Part shown: positions 47,501 through 58,650 of the stretch, piece after piece
Layout: every line of letters begins with the position of its first letter
Position numbering within the stretch: position 1 is the first letter of the stretch
Assembly: GCA_003999685.1 (NCBI GenBank)
Contig: CP021225.1
Coordinates: 186,001-250,000, forward strand
Length of the DNA stretch: 64,000 bases
Source of the DNA: Taiwanofungus camphoratus
Taxonomy: Eukaryota; Basidiomycota; Agaricomycetes; Polyporales; Taiwanofungaceae
Direction of reading: 5' to 3'
Notes under the pieces: generated by a model
The model's input: only the letters and a program-made list of their open reading frames with translations
Told to the model about the DNA's origin: nothing
The model's database searches: none
Program-made: the position numbers and the translations under genes

Positions 47501-49646
47501 GAGATAAGACAGACATATAGCACCATTACCCGTTCGATTCTACGTGTGAAGTCGCGATGGTAGAGCGACAACGCTGCAATCTGATGTTGCTAATGTTTGG
47601 TAATCTCCGCGCCCGCTGGTCTACTGTCCTGAAAAACAAATAATATCTGCAACAAAATGTGTTCATGCTACCATAAGGAGCGAACACCCGATTCCAGCTT
47701 CAAGAAGTACAAAACGTAGCCGCCTGAATCCAATACGGGATCTGCGCAAGGAACCATGTAGACCATCACTTCTCCCCGGCATAGAAATTTGCTCACGAAA
47801 GAGGTTGATTCTAACCCCTGAACCTGAGAAAGATGACGATATCGTCATGAGAAGCTGTAGAAGCCTGGTCAGACAAAGTTCGTAGGACACTTTTGTATCA
47901 TGAGATCCGCAGCAGCAAAGTCGAGGCATGTTCGAGGTAATCGCTAAAAATACTTGTGCATTGGATAAGTCGAAGGATGCTTCTGCTTGCTTTCATTTAC
48001 CAGCTTCATGACAGGAAGCAGTGTGGAGGAAACTGAGCAGAAGTAAGGGTGTGGCAGACTAAACACAGACAGGTAGGCCACCAATCAAGGGAACAATTAA
48101 CTAAGTCACCTTGAGCAATGTTTCCCAAAGGCCAGAGCTAGAGTACGAAAAGGGCAGAGCGGTATTTTTGACACCAGCAGTACAGTCAGGCCGTGCACTA
48201 ATGTGAGCCGGCGGAACTGAGTAAGAGACCTCAATTAACGCGGCGACCAGTACGAATTGCGAGCATTCTGTCTCAGGGTGGATTTAGATTTTTTTGACTT
48301 ACCATCAATGGATGGCCGCATTCGAACATGCTGTACACTCGCAGACCGTCAGTGGCCCTTCAATCTATCAAAACGTTACGCTTACCGAGTCGAGTGTTAA
48401 GGCACGGTGCGTTAACTATCCAGGCGCGTAAAGCAATTTTGCACCCGGTTGTTCAGTTGATCTCTAGAGTCCGCTGTGCGTTGGGGAGCACGCAACATGC
48501 ACCACGACTGCAGTGCGCATGTTTCATCCAAGCCCCGAAACGCTCACTGAACTTCTGCAAGGAAATCTTCGCATCGCACAGTCGTTTAGGGTCTAGCTCT
48601 TAAGCACCGACATAAAAGATGTGACATTTGGCGCTGTTACACCCGCCCATATCGACCGCCGCAGGTCCAAATATAGAGCGTTTAGCGAAATCTTAGCAGG
48701 AGGATATAGAACGGTCATTGATAAACGTCCCACGATATGAATGAATCCATGACAGTTCCGTTGTTACCATAGTGCGAAATTAAATGTCGAGCAAATTTAC
48801 CAAGCTTCCCCAGTCGTAAACGCCGTCAATTATTTCGCCGGGCCGGCTCATGCGCTCATGTGGGCGCGAGAGACTCTTCATAGCGCGAAGGGATGTCCTA
48901 GAAGAGTGTTTCGAGAACGGATAGGCTAGCAATTCATATTAGAAGCAAACCCAGTCGTGAACGCCTATAAACACCATACACTCGGATTGTGCTGAGGGAA
49001 ACAAAATAAATGCTGGCCTCTTGGCGAACGGTGCGCGCGAAGGGTCCGACGAGATAGGTAGAAAGAGGTTTGATCTCATCATGGAATATCAGATGCTGCA
49101 ATGTATCAGGTACTGAGGAATGAAGCATCAGTCGAGAAACAGCTAGCGTTGAGGAGATGACTCCCTCACAGCGCACATACCAACTGATGCACTCACTGTA
49201 GCTCAGCGCTGATGTGTCAGTGTCCATGGAGGCCGGAATCAGAAATACTGGTGCATTGTGCTGGAGGAGATCCATTGGGGAACTGAATGCCAGTAGCAAC
49301 GACTCGGGTAGCAAGGATCCGCCGAACCTAAGATGAAGAAGGCCGGAAAGCGCCAATCAGGTTCGCACAACTAATATTCTCCATAATGATAATGATAGGG
49401 AAAAAGAAACAATAGATAGTGCACGCTGGATATACAGAGATGCTGCTACATTAGGGTGTGAGCACCGGACGAGGCTCAAATCCTGCATGCGGATATTGAA
49501 GGCAACGGTATCAAACTTGCGATTCAGATGACATCGTGTCTACATCACATTAGTTTGATAGAAATGATAGGCCCGGAATGGGTATACTCTTCTTTTGCCT
49601 TTAATGAAATGCATTAATATATGATTTAGTATCCGTAGTAGGATAC
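44544..49646. other. Gene-poor region with weak coding traces
   Basis: About 5.1 kb without a gene I can defend. A few short frames look slightly protein-like: one ending IPDGPPLPVVEGTMGFKLQS near 45157 (plus), NGTYTWPRGQNPGVQKNLL near 45840-45900 (plus), LTFTKTPLMTKFPGTRINGE near 46450-46510 (plus), and a longer frame at 48934-49356 (minus). They do not join into one product. They may be fragments of a multi-exon or decayed gene. No inverted repeats or long repeats were noticed. Confidence 0.4.
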
Positions 49647-50563
49647 TTACAATTCCCGGACTGTCATCGCATATGAAAGAAAATAGAGCGGTGAGAAAAA
49701 TCACAGGACGAGGAATAATTTGACAAATGCTTCACCTCGGATCACGAAATTGGCGAGAATTGCGAAGAACAGGCAAGCACTGATGATAACAGGCCCAACA
49801 ATCTGACCTACCGAAGGGTCAAAAGTAATAACTTGGTTCAAAAGATTTCCCAGAGAAATATAACACAATCGCACGAACCAAATGGACCAGGGTCGCGCTT
49901 CTGGATCATGGTGATTCTCCGCTGGTAGATGGCGTACCCGTAAATCTAAAAAATTCATTTAAAGATTGCGATGAGTAATCTTAAGCAATATGGTGAACAG
50001 TCGACATCTGGAGACCTACCAACACCCCAATACTAATGGCAGCGTACGCATATGCAAAGTGGCGGGCGACTGGATCCTTAGAAGCATTGAAGAGCGCCAA
50101 AGCCAACGTCCCAACTAGGATGGCTGTATTGAGATACGCAATCCATGCTGCAAAGCACTCGCAGTCAGAAACAATCGCTCGGGCCCACAATTAGGGAGGT
50201 TCAGCTCTCACTCCTCTCATTAGCAAACCAGACTTTGCCTTCTACCTTGATCGGCGTTGCTATTTTCTTGGGAACACGCACTTGAGGCGGCACGCTGTTG
50301 ATGGCATGGTAGTCTCGTACGGTGGGCATACGACCCTCATCATCCTCCTCTGCCTCGGGGACATTGTCGTTACGAGTGTAACGAGGACGGCGCCGGAAAG
50401 TCTTTTTCGGAAGCGAGGATAATGCCGAGGGAGAAAATGGGGACAGCAGGTCCGACATGGCGTGCCATGACCTCCGGAATAAAGAGTTTCTGTGTTCGTC
50501 ATTGTGTGCGTCGCCGCCATTTTGCGCTCTGGGTCTCAGTGTTTCCCCAGTCGTTGAAGCCAT
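49647..50563 (-). CDS. VTC1: Vacuolar transporter chaperone VTC1 (polyphosphate polymerase subunit)
   Basis: Five exons (50563-50212, 50147-50020, 49945-49879, 49807-49736, 49660-49647) give 210 residues. The first 117 form an unusually long, Ser/Pro/Arg-rich cytosolic N terminus (RRSWHAMSDLLSPFSP, KKTFRRRPRYTRND). Then VEGKVWFANERTWIAYLN leads into three membrane helices (TAILVGTLALALF, HFAYAYAAISIGVLIYGYAI, GPVVISACLFFAILANFVI) with YQRRITMIQKRDPGPF between helices 2 and 3, the DUF202/VTC1 pattern. The 14-base last exon gives VREL. VTC complexes make polyphosphate and move it into the vacuole or acidocalcisome. The start lies 315 bases from the divergent DnaJ gene. Confidence 0.92.
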
Positions 50564-50878
50564 GGTGTAAGGTCAACGTACCAAAGTTGAGATTGACCCG
50601 TGCGCAGACTCCTAGTCAAGCCTCACTCTGAGGCGCCGCGGAGTATCAGCGGAGTATCAACAGAGACTGGGATGAGGTCTGTTTCATATTCTCGACGTCA
50701 CGGTGGCTGCTTATACTCGAGACTGTTCTGGTATGTTCTGGCAGTGCCAACGTAGTAGCTCCCAACGCTCTCGCACTTAATACCCCACGCAAACATCAGC
50801 TAACAATAACTTGGCACTTGCGTTCACTACATTCACCCTTTTGTCCTAGTTCCCGGCCTAATTTCACGTCGACTCACG
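50564..50878. promoter_or_regulatory. Shared promoter of VTC1 and the DnaJ gene, with heat-shock-like repeats
   Basis: The gap between divergent start codons contains two TTC units at 50726-50728 and 50736-50738, seven bases apart, in the repeat GTTCTGGTATGTTCTGG. That spacing fits a step-type heat-shock element and would suit a DnaJ gene. CGACGTCACG near 50694 resembles a CRE half-site. Both are short motifs. Confidence 0.35.
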
Positions 50879-52205
50879 ATGGGTACGAACTACTACAAAC
50901 TACTAGGAGTGGACAGGAATGCTGGCGATGAGGATATCAAGAAGGCATACAAGAAGATGGTATGTATGTTATATGCAGACAGCGTCCGGGTGTGTGATGT
51001 GAGACTGACCTCTGGCTAATGTGTTTCAGGCGTTGAAATGGCACCCTGATCGCAATGCAGGATCAGAAGAAGCGTCAAAGAAGTTCAAGGAGGTAAGCTC
51101 TGCACTACGCCCCTTCTGTCTTCGTGGTCCTTACCACCCCTTGTCTTTTCATAGATTTCGGAAGCATTTGAGGTGCTTAGTGACAAGCAAAAGCGAGCGA
51201 TATACGATCAGTTTGGCGAAGAAGGTTTGAAGGGCGGAGGTGCACCACCGCCGGGCGCGGGAGGCCCAGGTGGTTTCTCAGGGTTCAGCGGTTTCCCAGG
51301 CGGAGGTGGAACCACATTCACGTTCACATCAAGCCCGGGTAGCGGTGGCTTCGGTGGTGGTCGTAGTGGGTTCTCGCCAACAGACCCACAGAAGATATTC
51401 GAGTGAGTCTCCGTGCGAATCCATGCTGATGTCGCATGTATTTACGCTTACAATCAGGCAGATCTTCGGAATGAGCGGACTCAGCGGAATGGGAGGGCTC
51501 GGCGGCGGTAGGAGCCGCATGAACACTATGTTCACGCCAGACGAGGACGATGACATGAGCGGGTCTTTCTTCGGAGGCATGCCAGGTGGTATGCCCAACG
51601 GCCGGACACCATCCGCACGCTCTGGTGGACCGCCGCGGCCGTCTTCTCCCACTCCATCTGGCGGACCGTCCGAGATCACGCGTCCACTGAAGGTCTCGCT
51701 GGAGGACCTTTGTTCTGGTACCACCAAGCACCTGAAGGTCGGCAGGAAGCTGCTCAGCGGCGACACAGAGGACAAGGTCCTCGAGATCCAGATCCAGCCT
51801 GGGTGGAAAAGCGGCACGAAGGTGCGCTTCCCCCGCGCTGGTAACGAACAGCCGAGTGGGGAGGCGCAGGACCTTGTGTTCGTCGTTGAGGAGAAGTCAC
51901 ACGACCGGTTCGTGCGTGAGGGGAACGACTTAATCTGCCATTTGTCGCTGCCGCTAGTCGATGCGCTCGCAGGTGAGGGCGGTAGGCAGACTGTTGAAGC
52001 GCTTGATGGGCGGAAGCTGCAGGTGACAATCCCGAGTGCTATTGTCAAGCCTGGTTCACGGAGTATCGTGCCAGGAGAGGGCATGCCGATCAGGAAGGAG
52101 GGCACTGTGAGGAGAAAGGGCGACCTAATTGTGAAGTGGGATATTGTATTCCCAGATCGATTAACACCTGCTCAAAAAGAAGGTGTCCGGAGGGTGCTGG
52201 GCTGA
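50879..52205 (+). CDS. DnaJ/Hsp40 co-chaperone, type II (Sis1/DNAJB-like)
   Basis: Four exons (50879-50959, 51030-51092, 51155-51402, 51458-52205) give 379 residues. The J domain ([26 protein letters not shown] with the HPD triad, [20 protein letters not shown]) is N-terminal. A Gly/Phe-rich linker follows ([32 protein letters not shown]), then an acidic TPDEDDD turn. The two beta-barrel client domains have [59 protein letters not shown] and [20 protein letters not shown]. There is no CxxCxGxG zinc region, so it is class B. It stimulates Hsp70 ATPase in the cytosol and hands over clients. Translated frames on the opposite strand are shadows. Confidence 0.95.
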
Positions 52206-55110
52206 TGGTTTTCAGATAGTCATGGACACTTCAGAACTTTTACTATCATGATAATTGTCACTAGTTACCCCATATGTATTCAGTAGCAATGTAGAGATTA
52301 TTTCTTCAAGTAAGGACGACCGTTGGCCAAAATGCGGAAAAGTATTCGATCGAGGTAGCCTTAATATTATGTTTAACACCTTAAGGGCGAAAGGTAAGAA
52401 GTTGCTCATGAGGTACCTCCAGTACTTTAGTGTCCTCCGAGGGGTCGCAACCCATATGCTCATCCCAAGCACCTTGATCCAATCAGACTGGCCGACAGCA
52501 AATTCGTGTCATTTTCAACCAAGGCGATAGGTATGTGTACCACCGAACAGAAACACCAACTTCGTACACTGTTTTTCGGGAATTCCGTTCGAGAAAGTGC
52601 CTCTCCATGTCAGCGATCCAATCCTCAGGCTGTAGCCACAATGCTCTTTGGTCGGTGGTCGCAAAGAAGGAATGCGGGGGAGAGCGATTGCACATCCCAT
52701 GTAAAATAGAATCAAATCGCCTTCGCTAAATGCCTGAGTGGTACGATACAGCAGATTTTCAATGTCTAAGAAAAAATATCAGCGAATAGGATTGAAATGT
52801 GAACGTTATCATTCTCACTATCAGTACGGAAAGAAGGGTTGCTGCCCAAATAGATCAGCGTCCATAGCAGACTAACGGCTTCTGTTTATCAACGGCCTCC
52901 CAGAAGTTGAAGAGCTCAGTAATGTCGATAACTCTTCTTCGGTGCAGCCTCACAGAAGGCAGACAAACCCTCAATAAGAAATTCTCGTGACATACAGATG
53001 GTGTCCACTGGCAGCAGGCTGATTGTTGAGCCATCACTGTCATGCGGTAATTGAATTTCTAAGGACATCTAGACGGATAAGGTCGAGATGGGAAATGAGC
53101 TTTCGCAACTAAAGAACGAAGTGAGTTTAATAGATTCCGCCAGATACCGGTAAAATCCATGATTGGGGTGACTTCGGCTGATAGTGCGGGTAAAATCAAT
53201 ATGACCAGGGAAAAGAGTGATGATATGGTCACCGCAACAGTGATTACCTCGGAAATGACAGAATGCGGCTACCAAGTCAATTCAAGAAGCCAGATGAGAG
53301 GAAAAACCAACGCCGTCGCTAAAGGGAGCGGGAGGAACGCGATGATTTCGGATACATACTACCGAGTCAGTCAGTTGTATCGATGCTGACGCGTCGAATT
53401 GCAGGTCAAATGCGAGCCCTTACCATCGCTCGGCTAGAATGCAAACCAAAGCAGACATGAAACTGTAAACGAGGCTCGAGGCTCAAGAATCACAAGACGT
53501 CGAGATGCGACGATACAGACCGTGATGGAGGGTCTGGTAATGGAGAAAGCTGTCGTATTGAAGACAAAGCCCCGCGCTCTGAGAGTAAACTGCTAGAGTG
53601 AACAGACGTTGGATCAAGAATGATTTTATGGGAGACGCCTCTGGATCAGCTTGCAAGAGAGCGGACAACTGAGTACCGAAGGCACAATGGCGAAGAAAAT
53701 CCCAGCCTTTCACCTGCGATTAGAAGCTGCGTTGACACATAATAACATGTCGATTTCTTAGCTCAACTTGGAGCGGAGGCTCCGCGCCAGGACACCAAGG
53801 TTCACTATGTCGGAATTTCGCTGCATCTCTGCATAGTCCATCGTTCTGTCATATAGGATGAAATATGAACAACGGCGCTGGTTTTTACCTGCTTGAAATT
53901 GAGATAATTATCTCTCCCTGCTGCGTATTCGAGCGCTGTGCTCATTCGACCGGAGACTCTCAATCTGCACAGGACTTTGGCAAGTTGAGAACAAAATAAT
54001 TTTTGCATCGCGTACCTTTCAAGAACTGTGCTTCTACGTCCACGAAGAAGGGTATTGCTCGGTCGATGGTAGAACCGCTGAAGCTCCAATGAAACCGAGG
54101 ACGATCCCTGCCTATTTTCTGTATGGCGTTCGGACCGCATAGCCGTCTGAGACTTCAGTTCCGTTGACAAAGAACCACCTCTACATTGCAGAGGCTTAAC
54201 CATGTTGACGAACTGAACAGTACGATGCAAGCTATCCAATCATCGGAATATCTGACTCTGTAAGTCGTCGAGTTGTTTCCGTCGCTCGAACTCTGCGGTG
54301 TTGTAGCACCTAACCTTCACAGTAATAACTCTTCTAGCAGAGAGGGAGGCTTTTTGTCTTGGTCTCAGAGCGGAGTGTGGTACAGCTGTATTTGACGCGA
54401 GAGGTTTGCCAACGTACTTGCTCAGAGCTACACGCAAACCGCTGCGTAGCTCAGCGTAAGACAGAATGAAGACAGTACCATGGCGCAGGCGCCGCGATGC
54501 GCAGCTAGCTGTTAACCGTCTGTATCTCTCTGACTTTTTCAGATCGAGAGGGTGAACATCATGAGATCGGCTGCCCAGAGTCAAAGTTGGTGTGAATGCT
54601 CTATGAGTCGGTGTGTCTTCAGGTCACTCAAGGAACGCAAAACAGGAAAACATAGCTCGGATGCGCCGCTAGGGATTATCTGCATTCACATAGACGTATG
54701 TCGATCCCCATAGAACAGTTATATGACTCACCACGACAATCTTCTCCGAAAATCAGCGCAATCCCCTTGGAGAGTCAAAGGCGTTGGCGTCAAGTGAGGA
54801 TTGTTCCCTCTGCAGGTAGATATAGAAGGACAGGCAAAAGGATATATACACTGAAATTAGTGCAGCCAAAGCCTAACTAGGGTGGTGTACCCAACATCCA
54901 CTTCCATATAGTAATGAGACAGGCTCATCCACGTACCTCATTCATTTCAGTGAGTGTGGTAGAAGCCGCCTTGTCAAGGGGCCAGCTTATTTAGGCGGTC
55001 GAGAAGTCGAGTGTGATCGGATATTGCCGATTGACTTCTGTGCGACACTACCACACAGACTGCCTTGTTCGTTCTGTTCCTTCGTTTTCGCCGTCCAAAT
55101 ATCCTGCAAT
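52206..55110. other. Gene-poor region containing a hydrophobic coding relic
   Basis: No intact gene is seen. On the minus strand at 53062-53370 a frame with two long hydrophobic stretches (AFLPLPLATALVFPLIWLLE, then VTISSLFSLVILILPAL) is broken by a single TAG at 53269-53271. Upstream minus frames around 53805-54240 (KLFCSQLAKVLCRLRVSGRM) and downstream ones around 52483-52715 could belong to the same lost or heavily spliced gene. I could not join them or name a family. Confidence 0.4.
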
Positions 55111-56118
55111 ATGTCTGACTGGGGTACTATCACTTTTGTCTGCAAATATACTGCCAAACCATTCGCTCACATCTGTAAGGAGTGTAGAAGCATCCGATAA
55201 CGATTCGCCTGCTCCTGCGCCCTCTGCCCCAGCCATCAAGAAACCTATAAAGAGTAAATGGGAGGGAGAAGATGAGGAGGATGATGGACCCGTTGTGAGT
55301 AGATGTTTTCCGCATGTATCCTGACATGCATTTTTTCTTACTATCGCACACAATCAGAGCGACTGGGAGGCATCTTCAGATGAGGAGGAGAACCTCAAAC
55401 CTGCTGCTCCCGTGGCTCCTCCAAAGAAGAAGGGAACACTCAAGGCGAAATTAGCAGAGAAGGAGGCCGCGAACGCCGCACGAAAAGCTGCTGGCGAGGA
55501 TTCGGAGTACGACGAGGATGTTGTACTTGATCAAAGAGAACAAGCCAGGCTGGACAAGGAGAGAGAGCTGAATGCTGATTTGAGCAACGCTGCTGACTTA
55601 CTTGGCGCTGCTGCCCTTGGAGGTAAATTTTTGTTGACCGCGTCTTTCCCGCGTTCAACATCTCATACACATGATAGGCACGTCGTCCTCGGAACTGGAT
55701 TCCTTGATATCCGCCCAGCCTCGAACGAAGGAAGATTTCGTAGATTTCTCTAACAAGGTCATAGAGTTCATCATCAAACGACATCAAAATAAGCCCCTTT
55801 ATGCTACTTTCCTCGAGCACCATGTTCGCGAGCTGGCGATGCCGCTGCGAGATGTAGAAGTTCGTAAAACAGCCAGCGTCCTGACAACGTTGGCAAATGA
55901 GAAGCAGAAGGAGCAGAGGGACAAGACTTCTGGCAAGAAGAAACCAAAGACAATGGCCAAGCCTGTGCTGGGCGCCGCGAAGGTATTGAATAAGTGCGTA
56001 TACTCTTACTCGCAAAGGTGGAATACACCCTGATCTGGCTGTGTCTTTCAGATTTGACACATCTGTGTATGATGAGGCGTTGGACGACTTCGGTTCGAAC
56101 CCTGATGATTTCATGTAG
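55111..56118 (+). CDS. HCR1: Translation initiation factor eIF3 subunit J
   Basis: Five exons (55111-55123, 55188-55294, 55358-55622, 55678-55993, 56052-56118) give 255 residues. The first exon is only 13 bases (MSDW plus one base). Acidic N-terminal segments follow (KSKWEGEDEEDDGPV, SDWEASSDEEENL), then a basic coiled coil (KKKGTLKAKLAEKEAANAAR) and the conserved helical core (KEDFVDFSNKVIEFIIKR, YATFLEHHVRELAMPLRD). The end is SVYDEALDDFGSNPDDFM. eIF3j binds the 40S decoding region and helps mRNA recruitment, ribosome recycling and 18S maturation. Length and layout match the family. It converges on PWP1 with a gap of about 130 bases. Confidence 0.95.
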
Positions 56119-56252
56119 AATGTGTCGTGTTCCCTCTGTATCGCGTTCCATATTCTATAGCATAGCTGGGGTTATCTATGGGGACCACCCGGAGGCAAGT
56201 AGACAAAACATGTATCCTGACCCAAAGTGTAATCACACGCGGAAATATTACT

Positions 56253-58378
56253 TTACTCATCCTCATCCTGTTCTTCACCGCCGCTGCTATCCTCATCGTC
56301 GCTGGTCACACCAATGACGCCCCCTCCTGATTTTTCTTTCAATACCCTCCCTGCCTCGGCTAATTTTGTACTTAGCGCCTTCCTAACACCAGCATTGGCA
56401 CCAACATCCCAGACATGTAATTTTGCTTGTGATCCAGCAGCCGCCAGTGTGAGCGGGTCGTCGGGAGACCACACGGTCGAGAATACCTTGCCCTGATTCA
56501 TGATGCAATCAATACCACATTACCTAAGCTGTGTCAGGGCACACTCACTACGCCAAGGTCTCTTGAAGTAACCAAGCTAACTTGACGCTTGCCGAGGTCT
56601 GCATGTTCAGTGACATTCCAGACCTTTACGATTTTGTCAGTGCCTCCAGTGGCAATGCAACCCCGAATGTGAGGGTTCACGTCCAGTGCAGACGCAGCCC
56701 CGTCATGTGCAGACAGTATAAAGCGTGCAGGTGACGGCGAACTGAGGTCAGAAGGGAGCGTTCTCGCGTCGAAATTCAGAACGAGACCGTTTTCAAGGGA
56801 GACCTAATTTCAGACTTCCATTGAGGGAAGAAACAAAGCTGTAGCACCGGAACTTACATAGAACCCATGAACCTCCCATGGATCCCACCGAATTGCCTCC
56901 ACATCGGCACCAACTACTGCGCCAACGCCTGCACCCGGCGCTCTGGTGTCAAACGTCCGCACCGTGCGGTCGTAGCTCCCCGTAAGCAGCACGGTCGGCT
57001 CCTTCTCATTCCATTGTACTGCTTGCACCTTATCCTTGTGCACATCGAAACTTCGCAAGGCACCCTCTCCCTCGCCGCCCTCACCATTGATCGTCGGATC
57101 ACGATTGAGGTCCCAAAGCTTTACCGTGCGATCAGCCGAGGCCGATGCAAGCAGGTTGCGATGTGTCTGGTTCCACGATAGCGAGAGGACAGCGTCGACA
57201 TGATGTGCGGCGCTCGCCGTGCGGTGCTTTGTCTTTTTACGCTTCTTTTTTCCAGTCCCAAGGGGGGTTGGGACATGTGCGGCGGTCTTGTCGGGACGGC
57301 CGAGAACCATGTCTGGATACATTGCCTCGATAACATCGAGTGACCAAATCTCGATCTCGGGATCAAGAGTGCCTACTGCGATGTAATTGCCGAATTGTTT
57401 GGCAGGTGAAGATGCGGAGGGTTGTGCGGAGGGGGACGAGACGGGAGGAAAGTCTAGCCATTCTAGACAGAGTGGAAAACTGGGCAACATAAGATCGTGG
57501 TGAGCGTATAGATTTTCTTGCGACTCGTCATAGATATAAATCTCTAGCTGAGAGATTTCGTCTTCCGTTTTTGCAACGACGAGTAGATTGTCTGTGGGTA
57601 GGATCTCCAGTTCTTCTCGCTCATCATCATCATCTTCCTAGTACGAAGTCAGCTTGTGTGACCCACGACTAGTTTCAGTAGAGAAAGCCACGCTGATTCC
57701 AGGGTAGCATAGATGCTCAAGGGTATTGCTTCTCAAGACTAGTGGTTAATAAGAGACGTACCTGTTTCAAGGTGATGTATGGATCCTCATCGTTATTGCG
57801 ATAGTAAGTAAGCCCTTTAATATTGCTGAAGGGCCCCGTAGCTACCAAAAAAGTATCAGACATCCATTTAACGTGTAATATCCAGACCAGACCTGGTATA
57901 GAATCGTCATCATCGTAATCGTCCAAATTGTATTGGGCTAAGTCGTCGTTGCCTTTGCTCTTAGAGTCGGCTGCTGCAGGAGAGGGATCTTGATCCATTG
58001 GGTCATCTTGATCCACGGCATCATCATCTTCACTTCGAACTCGTTTCCTCAGAATCCGACCTTCATAGAGATGTGATAGAAACTCACTCGACCCAGGCAC
58101 TCTCATCATCCTCATCAATATCGTCCGCTTCCTCTCCTTCCGCACCCTTACCCATTGACACCGCGGCCTTGTGAGCTTGCTCCAGCTCTTTGCGAGCATC
58201 TTCGAGCTCTATGCGTGCCAGTGCACTCACACGATCCAGTTCTTTGTCGTCCAGAACATACTTGGTGGGATGTTGGGTTGCTGCGCCTTTTTTCACCCTG
58301 TAGAGTTTATCGGTGCGTGATCATCATACGGTTAGATATATTAGCATACCAAGACACACAAGATATGAGGCTACTCAT
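56253..58378 (-). CDS. PWP1: WD40 protein PWP1 (ribosome biogenesis)
   Basis: Seven exons (58378-58350, 58297-58088, 58047-57893, 57841-57762, 57637-56858, 56803-56549, 56492-56253) give 582 residues. The 29-base first exon supplies MSSLISCVSW; VKKGAATQHPTKYVLDDKEL follows. An acidic region with DDAVDQDDPMDQD leads to ATGPFSNIKGLTYYRNNDED and the WD repeats: AVLSLSWNQTHRNLLASASA-DRTVKLWD, VQAVQWNEKEPTVLLTGSYD and VFSTVWSPDDPLTLAAAGSQ-AKLHVWD. The tail is acidic with SDDEDSSGGEE. PWP1 acts in the nucleolus in large-subunit and rDNA regulation. The 40-base intron 58048-58087 is near the lower size limit. It is divergent from the FH3 gene. Confidence 0.93.
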
Positions 58379-58650
58379 CACGAAGGACCGGCGTCGGCGA
58401 TCCAACTACACAGAAAACTGTAGACAAATAAACTTGGATTCTTGGAAAGAATTGGATCGGGAATCGGAAAAATGAGATGCCACACGTGCTTCACCCGCGA
58501 CATACGCTCACGTGACGGGCGCGCCTTCGTCGCGTTCAATTGAAGCCACGCGGCCAAAGTTCAACTTCAGCCACACTGGCTACTCTCACTAGCATTTTGC
58601 CTTCTCTTTCTTCATCTGTAGTTTCACCGACTTGACACCCCTTCTTCAAA
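58379..58650. promoter_or_regulatory. Shared promoter of PWP1 and the FH3 gene with two CACGTG sites
   Basis: CACGTG palindromes at 58483-58488 and 58509-58514 are 26 bases apart in the centre of a 272-base divergent promoter. The second sits in TCACGTGAC, the classic Cbf1-type site. One control region could serve both genes. Confidence 0.55.

Noticed and set aside
53805-54584. Two minus-strand frames of 144 and 114 codons
   Set aside because: Basic and irregular with no family resemblance that I can defend; mentioned only as possible relics near the hydrophobic frame.
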